Position numbers and translations under genes: made by a program
Shown here: in pieces, positions 40,893-49,479 of the stretch
Numbering within the stretch: the first letter of the stretch is position 1
How the letters are laid out: every line of letters starts with the position of its first letter
NCBI RefSeq assembly: GCF_963360655.1
Contig: NZ_OY725712.1
Location: 62,001 to 126,000 of the forward strand
Origin: Collinsella aerofaciens
Lineage (GTDB): Bacteria; Actinomycetota; Coriobacteriia; Coriobacteriales; Coriobacteriaceae
Reading direction: 5' to 3'
DNA length: 64,000 nucleotides
Notes under the pieces: generated by a model
Databases searched by the model: none
What the model was told of the DNA's origin: nothing
What the model saw: the letters and a program-made list of their open reading frames with translations, nothing else

Positions 40893-41422
40893 AGCAGTCC
40901 ACGCTCCAAAAGCATCTCGGCACAAAGGTAGGAAACGTCCTCGAAGGACTTGTTGCGAATATCAAGGGTAATATCGGCGGCCTGGCGATACAGCGGACGG
41001 CGATGCTCAAACAAGCGCGCGGCATGCTCGGGCGAGCGGAAATCGGGGCGCGTGTCGGACCGACGAATCTGGCGAATCGAATCCTCAAAGTCGCCCTCGA
41101 GGTACACGCACGTACCCATTTCGTGCATCAGCTCAATATTCACCGGCGTCTCGACGATACCGCCCCCGCACGAAACCAACAGACTGCGCTCGCTTTGGAG
41201 CGAACGGAGCGCCGAGGTCTCGAGCTCGCGAAAACGATCCTCACCCTCGGTCTCAAAAATCTCGGTTACCGACTTGCCGCAACGGCGGACGACTAGGCGG
41301 TCGGTATCGATAAAACGCCGCTTGAACATAGTGCCGACGTTGCGCGCGAGCGTCGATTTGCCCGCGCCCAAAAAGCCGATAAAGAAGATATGGTCGCAGC
41401 CGTGTTTGGTGTGCTGGGACAT
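40889..41422 (-). CDS. aroK: shikimate kinase
   Basis: A 177-residue P-loop kinase: FFIGFLGAGKSTLARNVGTM near 13-32, FIDTDRLVVRRCGKSVTEIF near 37-56 with the shikimate-binding DxD/R, FRELETSALRSL near 63-74, and SCGGGIVETPVNI near 83-95. The lid region is SDTRPDFRSPEHAARLFEHR, then PLYRQAADITLDI. All of this is normal AroK. It overlaps the degenerate AroB-like gene downstream. Whether the whole shikimate route works in this organism is not shown, since the AroB next to it looks inactive. Confidence 0.92.
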   Translation of the reverse strand: MSQHTKHGCDHIFFIGFLGAGKSTLARNVGTMFKRRFIDTDRLVVRRCGKSVTEIFETEGEDRFRELETSALRSLQSERSLLVSCGGGIVETPVNIELMHEMGTCVYLEGDFEDSIRQIRRSDTRPDFRSPEHAARLFEHRRPLYRQAADITLDIRNKSFEDVSYLCAEMLLERGLL

Positions 41423-41430
41423 GACGAGAC

Positions 41431-41928
41431 CTATTCCTCGCAGGGAAGGTCGCGCAGGGCCCGGCGCTCAAAGATACGGAAGATCTGCGTATACCACAGG
41501 TCCTGCGTGGCCTGCGGCTTTACCAGGATGGTATCGACGCCGGCGAAGTTGCCGCTCCACACGTCCGTGTAGAGCTGATCACCGATCAGCACCGCCTCGT
41601 CGGCCGTGGCGCCGAGGCGCTTAAGACCCGCCTTGAGGGCAAACGGCGCCGGCTTCATGGCATGGCTGATGGCCTCGAGTCCCAGCTCGCGTGCTGATGC
41701 CATGACCTGGTCGCGATGCCAGTTGTTGGACACCATGCACAGCTTAAAGCCTTTGGCGCGGGCGGTATCGAGCCAAGCGGAAACCGCAGCGGGAACCTGC
41801 TCGGTGTCACGCGGCACCAGGGTGTTATCGCGATCGAGCAGAATGGCGCGTTTGCCGTCGGCCCAAAGGGTATCAAGGTCGATGCGATCGACCGAGGCAA
41901 CGTAACGTTTGGGGCTAAAAATCCTCAT
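41431..41928 (-). CDS. yqeG: YqeG-family HAD phosphatase
   Basis: A 165-residue HAD IIIA phosphatase. Motif I is AILLDRDNTLVPRDTEQVPA near 29-48, with the nucleophile Asp and DxD as RDN. Motif II is CMVSNNWHRDQVMA near 68-81. The late motifs are KPAPFALKAGLKRLGA and VLIGDQLYTDVWSGN with the Asp needed for Mg. The start at 41,928 is one base after the mltG stop. Such proteins often lie next to aroE/aroK or ruvX-type genes in Gram-positive genomes. Substrate unknown; in other bacteria a phosphatidylglycerophosphatase role has been described for a relative. Confidence 0.88.
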   Translation of the reverse strand: MRIFSPKRYVASVDRIDLDTLWADGKRAILLDRDNTLVPRDTEQVPAAVSAWLDTARAKGFKLCMVSNNWHRDQVMASARELGLEAISHAMKPAPFALKAGLKRLGATADEAVLIGDQLYTDVWSGNFAGVDTILVKPQATQDLWYTQIFRIFERRALRDLPCEE

Positions 41929-41929
41929 G

Positions 41930-43363
41930 CTAATTCCAAGACTGTTGATGCTCTTCGTAGGTTTGCGAGAAGTACTCCTCGTCCTGCGTAATGTAGAAAT
42001 ACAGGTCATCGGAGTCGGTCGGCTCAAGCGTGGCCTTGAGTGCCTCGAGCGACGGAGAGCAGATGGGCGTGGATGGCAGACCCTCATGCTTATAGGTGTT
42101 ATACGGACTATCGCTCTGCAGGTCGTCGGCGGTAACCTCGCCACCGGTGACATACATCATGGTCGCATCGCTGTTGAGATAGCGCAGACCATCGAGCTTG
42201 CCGGCAAGACGGTTGTAGAAGACCGAGGCCACGTGCGCGCGCTGGTCGGCGTTGAGGCCCTCGCGCTCAACGATAGAGGCCAAGTTGACGATGTCGTAGT
42301 CGGACATCTCCACACCGTAGCGTTCCTTGATCTTGGCTTCGCAGCTCGCAAAGTCAAGCGACTTGTACTCGGTCTTAAACTGATCGAGCATAGCGCGAAT
42401 CACGTCATCGACCGTCGGCGAATCGCCCAACGAATAAGTCTTGGGGAACAAGAAACCCTCAAGCGAGTCGTTGGCGGCGCCCTTAAGGAAGCTATAGTCG
42501 TCCACGTAGTTGGAGGCCTTAGCCTGGTTGAGGAAGTCTTCCTTAGAGATGCCATCGTAGGCCTGGGCCACACGATCGGCGACTTGATCGACCGTCAGGC
42601 CCTCAGGGATTGTTAGCGCATTGGAGCCCGCGTTGGGACCTTCCATGAGCTGCTGAACAACCTTGGTCGCGTCCATGAGTGTGGTGAACAAATAGGTACC
42701 AGGCTTGAGCGACATATCGGCGTTGAGCTTTTTCACCGCCGCATAGTAATCCTTGGGATTCTCGACGATATGGTTCTCGGAGAGAATCGAGGCGATCGTA
42801 TCGCCCGAAGCACCGTCGGGAATGGTTACCGTAACCTGCTGACCAGCCGTGACCTTCGTATCCTCACCGGCAAAGAAGCCCTTGACGGCCGGCACGACAA
42901 AGAAAACGATCGCGACAAGCGCAAGCACCGCCACCACAACGCCGATGATCATGGGAACCGGAGAGCTCTTCTTTTGAGCACCGCGACGAGTATGCGTGTT
43001 GTAGCTCGAGCGGGTCGCCGGAGCAAAGCCATGCGAACCGCGGGCGTGATGAGAATGCGATTGGGGGGCCTGCGTTCGCTGGGTAGGTGCCTGCTGCTTA
43101 AAGCGGGTACCGCCTGCAGGCTGGGCCGTACGAGCAGTGGGCTGCTGAGCCGCGTGAGAAGCCGGATGCTGAACCGAACGAGCAGAAGGCTGCTGACCCG
43201 TCCGTTGAACAGGTTGGGCCGAACGAGAGAAGGACTGCACCGGGCGCGCGGCAGGCTGAGCTGCGCGCTGCGTCGGCTGTGCCGGACGCTGGCCAGGCTG
43301 GGCAGGGCGCGACGCCGGCTGACGTGTACGATTCGGCTGGCGCGGATCGGAAGCACTAGGCAT
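41930..43363 (-). CDS. mltG: endolytic transglycosylase MltG (YceG-like)
   Basis: Membrane-anchored lytic transglycosylase that ends nascent glycan strands. The 477-residue protein has a long N-terminal region (about 1-130) rich in Gln, Pro, Arg and Ala, then one transmembrane segment (IIGVVVAVLALVAIVFFVVP). A LysM-like part follows (GQQVTVTIPDGASGDTIASI), then the YceG domain with the catalytic glutamate in VNLASIVEREGLNADQRAHV, and the ending LEALKATLEPTDSDDLYFYI. The N-terminal Q/P/A tract is far longer than in most MltG proteins and is probably disordered in the cytoplasm. ATG at 43,363 overlaps ruvX by 8 bases. Confidence 0.92.
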   Translation of the reverse strand: MPSASDPRQPNRTRQPASRPAQPGQRPAQPTQRAAQPAARPVQSFSRSAQPVQRTGQQPSARSVQHPASHAAQQPTARTAQPAGGTRFKQQAPTQRTQAPQSHSHHARGSHGFAPATRSSYNTHTRRGAQKKSSPVPMIIGVVVAVLALVAIVFFVVPAVKGFFAGEDTKVTAGQQVTVTIPDGASGDTIASILSENHIVENPKDYYAAVKKLNADMSLKPGTYLFTTLMDATKVVQQLMEGPNAGSNALTIPEGLTVDQVADRVAQAYDGISKEDFLNQAKASNYVDDYSFLKGAANDSLEGFLFPKTYSLGDSPTVDDVIRAMLDQFKTEYKSLDFASCEAKIKERYGVEMSDYDIVNLASIVEREGLNADQRAHVASVFYNRLAGKLDGLRYLNSDATMMYVTGGEVTADDLQSDSPYNTYKHEGLPSTPICSPSLEALKATLEPTDSDDLYFYITQDEEYFSQTYEEHQQSWN

Positions 43364-43784
43364 GCGAAACCTCCTCGTTTTTACGATCGAGCCACGTCTG
43401 CAAAAAAAGGCTGGCGGCAATCATGTCGATCTTGCCCCTCATCTGCTTTTCGTTGAGGCCCTGCTCGCGCAGGATACGCTTGGCCTCTTGCGAGGACAGA
43501 CGCTCGTCCTCAAACTCCAGCGGAAGATCGAGCTCGTCGGCAATCTTTTGCGCCACGGCGGCAACGCGCTCGGCTTGGGGGCCGGGCTCACCGCCCATGG
43601 TCAGGGGACGTCCGCTTACCAGGATGTCGGGCTCATAGTCTTCGACCAGGTAGCGGAACGTCTTGGCCATACCGGTGACCTCGGCGGCCGGGAGCACCTT
43701 GACGGGCATCGCCATCTTGCCATCACGGCTCGAGACGGCGATGCCAATCCTGGTCTCCCCTATGTCCAGCGCAAGCGCGACCAC
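43356..43784 (-). CDS. ruvX: Holliday junction resolvase-like protein RuvX (YqgF)
   Basis: A 142-residue RNase H-fold nuclease. It opens MVALALDIGETRIGIAVSSR with the first catalytic Asp, then VSGRPLTMGGEPGPQAERV near 57-75. FEDERLSSQEAKRIL near 90-104 gives the second acidic residue. GKIDMIAASLFLQTWLDR near 117-134 gives the third acidic site. All three acids are present. The family processes 16S rRNA ends or Holliday junctions depending on the species. It is coupled to mltG by overlap, a common arrangement next to alaS in Actinomycetota and Firmicutes. Confidence 0.93.
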   Translation of the reverse strand: MVALALDIGETRIGIAVSSRDGKMAMPVKVLPAAEVTGMAKTFRYLVEDYEPDILVSGRPLTMGGEPGPQAERVAAVAQKIADELDLPLEFEDERLSSQEAKRILREQGLNEKQMRGKIDMIAASLFLQTWLDRKNEEVSHA

Positions 43785-43801
43785 AGTGACTTCTTAGATT
43801 C

Positions 43802-46459
43802 TTAGGCGCCGAGCGCGGTCTTGGCGGCCGCGAGGGCATCGGCGATGCCGGCAGCATTCTTGCCACCGGCCTGGGCCATGTTGGGACGGCCACCACCGCG
43901 ACCGTCGACCAGACCCGCGATCTGCTTGATCACATTACCGGCGTGGAACCCGGCCTTCACGGCGTCATCGGAGCCGGCAGCGAGCAGGGCCGGAGTGCCC
44001 TTCTCAGTCACGCTGGCGACGACACAAGCGACAGGGCCGGCGACCTTCTGGTGCACGGTATCCCATACGTTGCGCAGGTCGGCAGCCTCAAGGCCCTGGA
44101 GCTCAGCAACGACGAGCTTGTAGCCACCGAGCTCGACAGCACCCTCGATGGAGCTGGAAATGGCGTCGGAGGAACCACCGGTCAGAGCCTTTTTGAGCTT
44201 GTTGGACGTCTCGCGCAGCTCGACCTGCAGGTTCTCCACACGGGCGGGAACCTCGTCGACGCGGCACTTGAGCGCAGCAGCGGCGGCGTCAACGAGTGCC
44301 AGGCGGTCGGCCATATAGTCGAGAGCACCCTTAGAGGTCACGGCCTCGATACGGCGGACGTTCGAGCCCGTAGAGGACTCGGAAATAATCTTGAACAGGC
44401 CGATCTCGGCGGTGTTGGCAGCGTGCGTGCCACCGCAGAGCTCGCGAGAGAACGGCTGGTCCTCGGCGCCCACGGAGACGACGCGGACGACATCGCCGTA
44501 CTTCTCTCCAAACAGAGCAACAGCGCCGGCAGCCTTAGCCTCGTCGATGCCCATAACACGGGTCACGACCGGCTTGGAGGCGAAGATCTGCTGGTTGACC
44601 AAGTCCTCGACAGCCTTGAGCTGCTCGGAGGAAAGGGCCTCGAAGTGCGTAAAGTCAAAGCGCAGGTGCTCGGGCGTCACCAGCGAGCCGGCCTGGGAGA
44701 CGTGCTCGCCCAGGACCTGCTTAAGGGCAGCGTCGAGCAGGTGCGTGGCGGTGTGGTTGCGGCGCAGGAAGCCACGGCGCTCGGCGTCGAGAGCGGCGGT
44801 CACAGCGGCACCGACAGTCAGCGTGCCATCGGCAACGTGCGCGACGTGGGCATACAGGCCGTTGTGGTTCTTGGTGTCGGCAACGGTCAGAACAACGCCC
44901 TCGGCGGAAAGCTTGCCGGCATCGCCCTGCTGACCACCCATCTCGGCATAGAACGGGGTGCGGTCGAGCACGACCTCGACATCCTCGCCCGCGGCTGCGG
45001 ACTCGACGGACTCGCCGTTGCGCACGATGGCGACAACCTTGGCGCCCTCGATCACATCGTTGTCATAGCCGTCGAACTCGGTCGCTGCGACCTTGTCGGA
45101 AAGCTCGACCCACACGTCGTTGAAGCTACCCCAGGCGTCGCCCTTGGCGTTAGCGCGGGCGCGGGCCTTCTGGTCCTCCATGCAGGCAGTGAAGCCGTCC
45201 ATGTCGACGTCGTGGCCAGCGGTGCCGGCGATCTCGACGGTCAGATCGATGGGGAAACCAAAGGTGTCGTGCAGCTTAAAGGCGACATCGCCCGGAAGCA
45301 CAGCGCCCTCGGCAAGCGCTGCCAGGGCCTCGTCCAGGTACACGCGGCCGTTGTCGAGCGTCGTGGAGAAGCGCTCCTCCTCGGAGGCAACGATACCCTT
45401 GACGAGCGCGACGTTCTTGAGCAACTCGGGATAGGCCTCGCCCATTTGAGCGTTGACCTCGTCGATGAACTTGGTCAGGAAGGCGCCCTCGATGCCCAGC
45501 AGGCGACCGTGGAACACGGCACGGCGGAGCAGACGGCGAAGGACGTACTCGCGACCCTCGTTGCCGGGAAGGATGCCGTCCGAGATCATAAAGTCGACAG
45601 CACGGGAGTGGTCGGCGATGATGCGCAGGGAGCGGCTGGCGCCGGAGTAGTCATCGGCGTCATAGGTCTTGCCGCTAATCTCCTCACCGAGTTTGATGAG
45701 GTGCTGCATCAGATCGCCGTCGTAATTGGCGGTCTTGTGCTGCATGATGGCAGCCATGCGCTCCAGGCCCATGCCCGTATCGAGGTTGCGGTGCGGCAGC
45801 TCCGGCATGGAGCCGTCCTCCTGGCGGTCGTACTGGGTAAACACGAGGTTCCAGAACTCAAGGAAGCGGTCGCAGTCGCAGCCGGGCTTGCAGTCGGGGC
45901 TGCCGCAACCGACCTCCTCGCCCATGTCAAAGTAGATCTCGGAGCACGGACCGCAGGGGCCGGTGGGGCCAGCGGCCCAGAAGTTGTCGTCCTCGCCCAA
46001 GCGGGAGATGTGGTCCTCGGCAACGCCCAGGGAGCGCCACACGTCATGGGTCTCATCGTCCTCGGTAAAGACGGTAAAGTACAGGCGGTCGAGCGGCAGC
46101 TTGAACTCCTTGGTGATGAGCTCAAAGGCCCAGGCGCAAGCCTGCTCCTTGGAGACGCCGCCAAAAGAGAAATCGCCGAGCATCTCGAAGAACGACAGGT
46201 GACGGCCGTCCTCGCCGATGCAGTCGATGTCGTTGGTGCGGACGCACTTCTGGCAGGAGATCGCGCCAATCTCCTTCATGGTCTTCTTGCCCTGGTAGTA
46301 CTCCTTAAACTGGTTCATGCCGGCGTTGGCAAGCAGCAGTGAAGGATCGTCGGGGACGAGGGACGAAGAAGGATAGAGCTTAAGACCGCGCTCCTCAAAG
46401 AAGTTGAGGAACTTGGAGCGGATCTCGGCCGTAGTCATTGACGGGTAGTCAGCACTCAT
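43802..46459 (-). CDS. alaS: alanyl-tRNA synthetase
   Basis: An 885-residue class II synthetase. Motif 1 is near TTAEIRSKFLNFFEERGLKL. Motif 2 is near VRTNDIDCIGEDGRHLSFFE. The catalytic core is GPTGPCGPCSEIYFDMGEEV. The editing domain has the zinc ligands HTATHLLDAAL near residue 560 and CGGTHAANTAEIG near 665. The DHHA1 domain at the C-terminus includes GGGRPNMAQAGGKNAA. ATG at 46,459 is preceded by CGAGGAGATTC. It has its own promoter (46,506-46,533). The next genes are ruvX and mltG. No lesion found. Confidence 0.95.
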   Translation of the reverse strand: MSADYPSMTTAEIRSKFLNFFEERGLKLYPSSSLVPDDPSLLLANAGMNQFKEYYQGKKTMKEIGAISCQKCVRTNDIDCIGEDGRHLSFFEMLGDFSFGGVSKEQACAWAFELITKEFKLPLDRLYFTVFTEDDETHDVWRSLGVAEDHISRLGEDDNFWAAGPTGPCGPCSEIYFDMGEEVGCGSPDCKPGCDCDRFLEFWNLVFTQYDRQEDGSMPELPHRNLDTGMGLERMAAIMQHKTANYDGDLMQHLIKLGEEISGKTYDADDYSGASRSLRIIADHSRAVDFMISDGILPGNEGREYVLRRLLRRAVFHGRLLGIEGAFLTKFIDEVNAQMGEAYPELLKNVALVKGIVASEEERFSTTLDNGRVYLDEALAALAEGAVLPGDVAFKLHDTFGFPIDLTVEIAGTAGHDVDMDGFTACMEDQKARARANAKGDAWGSFNDVWVELSDKVAATEFDGYDNDVIEGAKVVAIVRNGESVESAAAGEDVEVVLDRTPFYAEMGGQQGDAGKLSAEGVVLTVADTKNHNGLYAHVAHVADGTLTVGAAVTAALDAERRGFLRRNHTATHLLDAALKQVLGEHVSQAGSLVTPEHLRFDFTHFEALSSEQLKAVEDLVNQQIFASKPVVTRVMGIDEAKAAGAVALFGEKYGDVVRVVSVGAEDQPFSRELCGGTHAANTAEIGLFKIISESSTGSNVRRIEAVTSKGALDYMADRLALVDAAAAALKCRVDEVPARVENLQVELRETSNKLKKALTGGSSDAISSSIEGAVELGGYKLVVAELQGLEAADLRNVWDTVHQKVAGPVACVVASVTEKGTPALLAAGSDDAVKAGFHAGNVIKQIAGLVDGRGGGRPNMAQAGGKNAAGIADALAAAKTALGA

Positions 46460-46505
46460 AGAGGGAATCTCCTCGGTTTCACATCGAAACAGTTCAAACG
46501 TAACG

Positions 46506-46533
46506 ATATTACCATCCCGCCGCGCAAGTGCAA
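46506..46533 (-). promoter_or_regulatory. promoter of alaS
   Basis: On the minus strand TTGCAC (46,533-46,528) and TAATAT (46,511-46,506) are 16 bases apart, giving a leader of about 40 bases ahead of alaS. It abuts a terminator on the upstream side. Confidence 0.6.
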
Positions 46534-46561
46534 AAAAGAGGGTCGCCAAACAGCGACCCTC
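46532..46561 (-). terminator. terminator upstream of the alaS promoter
   Basis: On the minus strand GAGGGTCGC pairs with GCGACCCTC around TGTTTG and is followed by six T. It would stop transcripts arriving from the AI-2E gene, after crossing the antisense of the small plus-strand gene. Confidence 0.8.
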
Positions 46562-46653
46562 CAGCGAAAGTGCACGTTATTTAGTACTGCGCGATCCTTT
46601 GAAAAAGGACTGCTGTATAATTGCATATAAGATTCACCCGGAAGGAGCGATCG

Positions 46654-46893
46654 ATGAAAAGCAAACGATTTGTCCTGAATGCACTTCTGGTTGTAGCACT
46701 TTTAGCGCTCTTGGCCTTCTCATGCTGGTACGCAAACCAACCATCATTTGGATACGTATTGTATACAGTAATGTCCGGCGATAAGGCTTATTACACTCTA
46801 CGCGCAATTGACGTTCTCTTTTTCTATGTAGCCGGCCCCTTATCAATCGCTTTGGTCGCGTTTCTTGTCATTTACAACTTCAAGAAACGTTAA
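46654..46893 (+). CDS. small two-helix membrane protein, unknown function
   Basis: A 79-residue protein with two hydrophobic segments: FVLNALLVVALLALLAFSCW near 6-25, and VLFFYVAGPLSIALVAFLVI near 53-72. It ends in basic YNFKKR. The ATG at 46,654 follows CGGAAGGAGCG, a strong ribosome site, so I consider it real. It is the only plus-strand gene in a long minus-strand stretch and is clearly more A+T-rich than its neighbours, which hints at separate origin or faster change. A TATAAT lies at 46,616 without a good -35. I recognise no family. Confidence 0.6.
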   Translation: MKSKRFVLNALLVVALLALLAFSCWYANQPSFGYVLYTVMSGDKAYYTLRAIDVLFFYVAGPLSIALVAFLVIYNFKKR

Positions 46894-46899
46894 TAGAAC

Positions 46900-48312
46900 C
46901 TATTTAGAATCCGAATCGTCCATGGAGCCGTCGATGCCGGTTTTGGTGTCGTCGTTCATATTGAAATCGTCGTCTTTGGCGAAGGGATTCTTGAAAAAGC
47001 CCGTAGCATCGGGCTGAAGGCCCGAGAGCTTCATCCAGGGATTATCGAGCTCGGGTTTGGGCATGGCCTGGGCCTCGGGCGCAGTCTCGTTACCGATGAT
47101 CTCGGACTCATAGATGAAGGTGTCGTCGCCGAGCGCGTCGTAGGCGGCGACCGGGTTGCCATCGGCATCGCGGTACGGCGTGCCCTTAAACACGGCTCCG
47201 TCATAGGCCACAAGCTGACGGCCGGTCTCATTCTCGAAGTAGTACACGAAGATGCCCTTGAGGGCCGCACAAAGCGGGATGGCAATAATCATGCCGATGG
47301 GCCCCATGAGTGCCGAGCCAATAACGAGCGCCGTGAGGCTCATGATGGGATGCACCTGCACTGAGCTCTGCATGACCTTAGGAGAAATCACGTTGTCTGT
47401 GACGTTTTGCGCGACCATCGTCACGATGAGCGTCCATAACGCCAACATGGGGCTGAACATGAAACCGAGCACCGTGGCGATTGCTGCGCTCACCCAAGGA
47501 CCAACGACCGGAACCAAATGCATGATGCCGGTAAAGATAGCCATGAGCGCCGCATACGGATGGCCGATGATCATAAAACCGATAAAGGCGAGGAAACCAC
47601 CGCAGATGGACGTCACGACCATACCGCGCATGTAGCCGCCGACAGAGCGAGAAAGGATGGCGACCATAAAGCGGTACGAGGTCTCCTTCTCCTGACCGAT
47701 GATGGTGCAAATCTCGTGGTGCATGCGAGGGTAGTCGCAGGCCATCCAGTACGCAAGCACCAGACCAAGGAAGATCACGAACAACTGCGAGGCCGTATTG
47801 GTGATGAGCGGGAACACACCGCGGCCAAGCTCGGCAGCGATCTGAGACACGTACTTCGATGCCACGGTAACAAGCGACGAAAGATTATCGTCCAAATACT
47901 CCTTGAGCGGCGTGTTGTTGAGCGTCTTGGCATGCGAGATCATCTCGTTGAGATCGCCACCAGCAACACGAAGCTGCTCGGGCAGGCGGCTCAGGACTTC
48001 CATGATCTGGCCAAAGAGAATCGGCGACAAGATGCAAACGACACCGACGAGCACGGCAACAACAACAATAAGCGCGATAAGCGAACCGATGCCGCGATTC
48101 ACGCCATGGTGCTCGAGCCAGTTGGTGATCGGGGACATCACAAAGGCAATGATGGAACCAACAGCGAGAAACTCGATAACCGGTGCCAGGATGCCCATAA
48201 GGTTAAAGATGACAGCAGCAATAACAATGCAGCCGACAACAGCCCAAATGCGCAGCGTCAGAATGCGGGTGTCGCGCAGCACGCGATCGGTTTGTTGGGG
48301 GTGCTCACTCAT
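46900..48312 (-). CDS. AI-2E / PerM-family membrane transporter
   Basis: A 470-residue protein with about eight membrane helices. It starts ILTLRIWAVVGCIVIAAVIF and has the family region FLAVGSIIAFVMSPITNWLE, GHPYAALMAIFTGIMHLVPV, VGPWVSAAIATVLGF and NVTDNVISPKVMQSSVQVHP. The last 110 residues are an acidic hydrophilic tail (KDDDFNMNDDTKTGIDGSMD). Family members move autoinducer-2, sodium/protons or other solutes; the substrate cannot be read here. It overlaps the sigma-factor gene as ATGA, so it is probably co-expressed with a stress regulon. Confidence 0.85.
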   Translation of the reverse strand: MSEHPQQTDRVLRDTRILTLRIWAVVGCIVIAAVIFNLMGILAPVIEFLAVGSIIAFVMSPITNWLEHHGVNRGIGSLIALIVVVAVLVGVVCILSPILFGQIMEVLSRLPEQLRVAGGDLNEMISHAKTLNNTPLKEYLDDNLSSLVTVASKYVSQIAAELGRGVFPLITNTASQLFVIFLGLVLAYWMACDYPRMHHEICTIIGQEKETSYRFMVAILSRSVGGYMRGMVVTSICGGFLAFIGFMIIGHPYAALMAIFTGIMHLVPVVGPWVSAAIATVLGFMFSPMLALWTLIVTMVAQNVTDNVISPKVMQSSVQVHPIMSLTALVIGSALMGPIGMIIAIPLCAALKGIFVYYFENETGRQLVAYDGAVFKGTPYRDADGNPVAAYDALGDDTFIYESEIIGNETAPEAQAMPKPELDNPWMKLSGLQPDATGFFKNPFAKDDDFNMNDDTKTGIDGSMDDSDSK

Positions 48313-49100
48313 GAACGAATCATCACTCCGTCGGGGTCGATCTTGTCCTGAATCTTCTTAAGCGTGCGGCGCAGCAGACGCGAAACCTGCACCTGAGAAA
48401 TACCAAGCTTCTTGGCGATCTCGATCTGGGTCATGCCCTTCACAAAGCGCAGCTCGATCACCTCGCGCTCGCGCGGCGAGAAATCACGGATGGCTTCCTC
48501 GATCACTAGACGGTCATCGGTAAAGTCGAGCTCGTTGTCGTCGTCGGCGTAACGGTCGAGAATCGAGGGGGCATCGTCGGAATCGGACGCACCAGGAGCC
48601 TCGATGGGCACCGAGGTATAGGCCGAAGACGATTCCATAGCCTCCAGCACCTCATCGACCGTCACGTCCAAGTACTCAGCGATTTCCTCAACCTTAGGCG
48701 AGCGCTGTAGCTCGTTGGTGAGCTTATCGGTAGCCTGGTTGACCTTGGCCGAGAGCTCCTGCAAGCGACGGGGCACGCGCACGCTCCAGCCCTTGTCGCG
48801 GAAGTGACGCTTAATCTCGCCCAAGATGGTAGGCGTGGCAAACGTGGTGAACTCGAGTCCGCGCTCAGGGTCAAAGCGGTCGATAGCCTTGAGCAGGCCC
48901 AAATAACCAACCTGCATCAGGTCATCGAGCGGCTCGCCGCGGTTCTTAAACTTGTTGGCAAGAAACCTTACCAGGTTCATGTGGGACATGACGAGCTGCT
49001 CGCGTGCGTCCGGGTCACCGGTCTCTTTATAGCGACGAAACAGCTCGCGGGTTTTCTCCTTGTCCCAAGCGGTCTTACCGCTCCGGGAACGTTCGGTCAT
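48309..49100 (-). CDS. sigma-B/F/G-type alternative sigma factor
   Basis: A 263-residue sigma factor. Region 2 has MSHMNLVRFLANKFKNRGEP, DLMQVGYLGLLKAIDRFDPE and EFTTFATPTILGEIKRHFRD. Then WSVRVPRRLQELSAKVNQAT starts region 3. Region 4 is FSPREREVIELRFVKGMTQI and LGISQVQVSRLLRRTLKKI near the C-terminus. The length and the RVPRRLQEL motif are those of the stress/sporulation group SigB/SigF. It lies downstream of an anti-sigma-like gene and a DUF948 gene in one operon, the usual pattern of partner switching. Its regulon is unknown. Confidence 0.93.
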   Translation of the reverse strand: MTERSRSGKTAWDKEKTRELFRRYKETGDPDAREQLVMSHMNLVRFLANKFKNRGEPLDDLMQVGYLGLLKAIDRFDPERGLEFTTFATPTILGEIKRHFRDKGWSVRVPRRLQELSAKVNQATDKLTNELQRSPKVEEIAEYLDVTVDEVLEAMESSSAYTSVPIEAPGASDSDDAPSILDRYADDDNELDFTDDRLVIEEAIRDFSPREREVIELRFVKGMTQIEIAKKLGISQVQVSRLLRRTLKKIQDKIDPDGVMIRS

Positions 49101-49101
49101 A

Positions 49102-49479
49102 TTAGATATCCGCCTTGAGGTCGAGGGAAAGCGTCAGGGGCGCCGTAGTCTTTTCGTAGGAGTCGCACACGCTCGCGAGGATGAGCTCGGCATACACCGC
49201 AGCCTGGTCGTCTTCATCGACCGTAGCCTGGTCCCCAAAGGTAATAGTCATGCCAACGTGGGTCTCATCGACATCGAATTTGATGGTGATGTCATCGCAG
49301 TCGACCGCGGTGCAACCAAAGATGAAAGCCTCCTCAGCAGCCATGCGGATGTCCTCGATGCGATCGACAGACATAGAGCACAGGGCACCAACGTTGGCTG
49401 CCGTCATGCGCACAAGGCGAGCGAGACGCGGGTCACCGGCAACGGTCAGCGTGATAGGGCAGTTTGCTTCGCTACTCAT
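49102..49479 (-). CDS. RsbW-like anti-sigma protein lacking the ATP-binding motifs
   Basis: A 125-residue protein with the GHKL fold pattern of RsbW/SpoIIAB: ITLTVAGDPRLARLVRMTAA, then DRIEDIRMAAEEAFIFGCTA, then DDITIKFDVDETHVGMTITF. The N-box asparagine of active family kinases (EAxxNAxxH) is missing; here EAFIFG is found. No DxGxG (G1 box) is seen. It lies immediately upstream of the sigma gene, so it is probably its anti-sigma factor, but binding would have to work without ATP-dependent phosphorylation. The start at 49,479 overlaps the DUF948 gene by 8 bases. Confidence 0.7.
   Translation of the reverse strand: MSSEANCPITLTVAGDPRLARLVRMTAANVGALCSMSVDRIEDIRMAAEEAFIFGCTAVDCDDITIKFDVDETHVGMTITFGDQATVDEDDQAAVYAELILASVCDSYEKTTAPLTLSLDLKADI

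Noticed and set aside
46593-46621. Promoter for the small membrane protein gene at the TATAAT box
   Set aside because: No -35 at 16-18 bases, and no extended -10; too weak to list.
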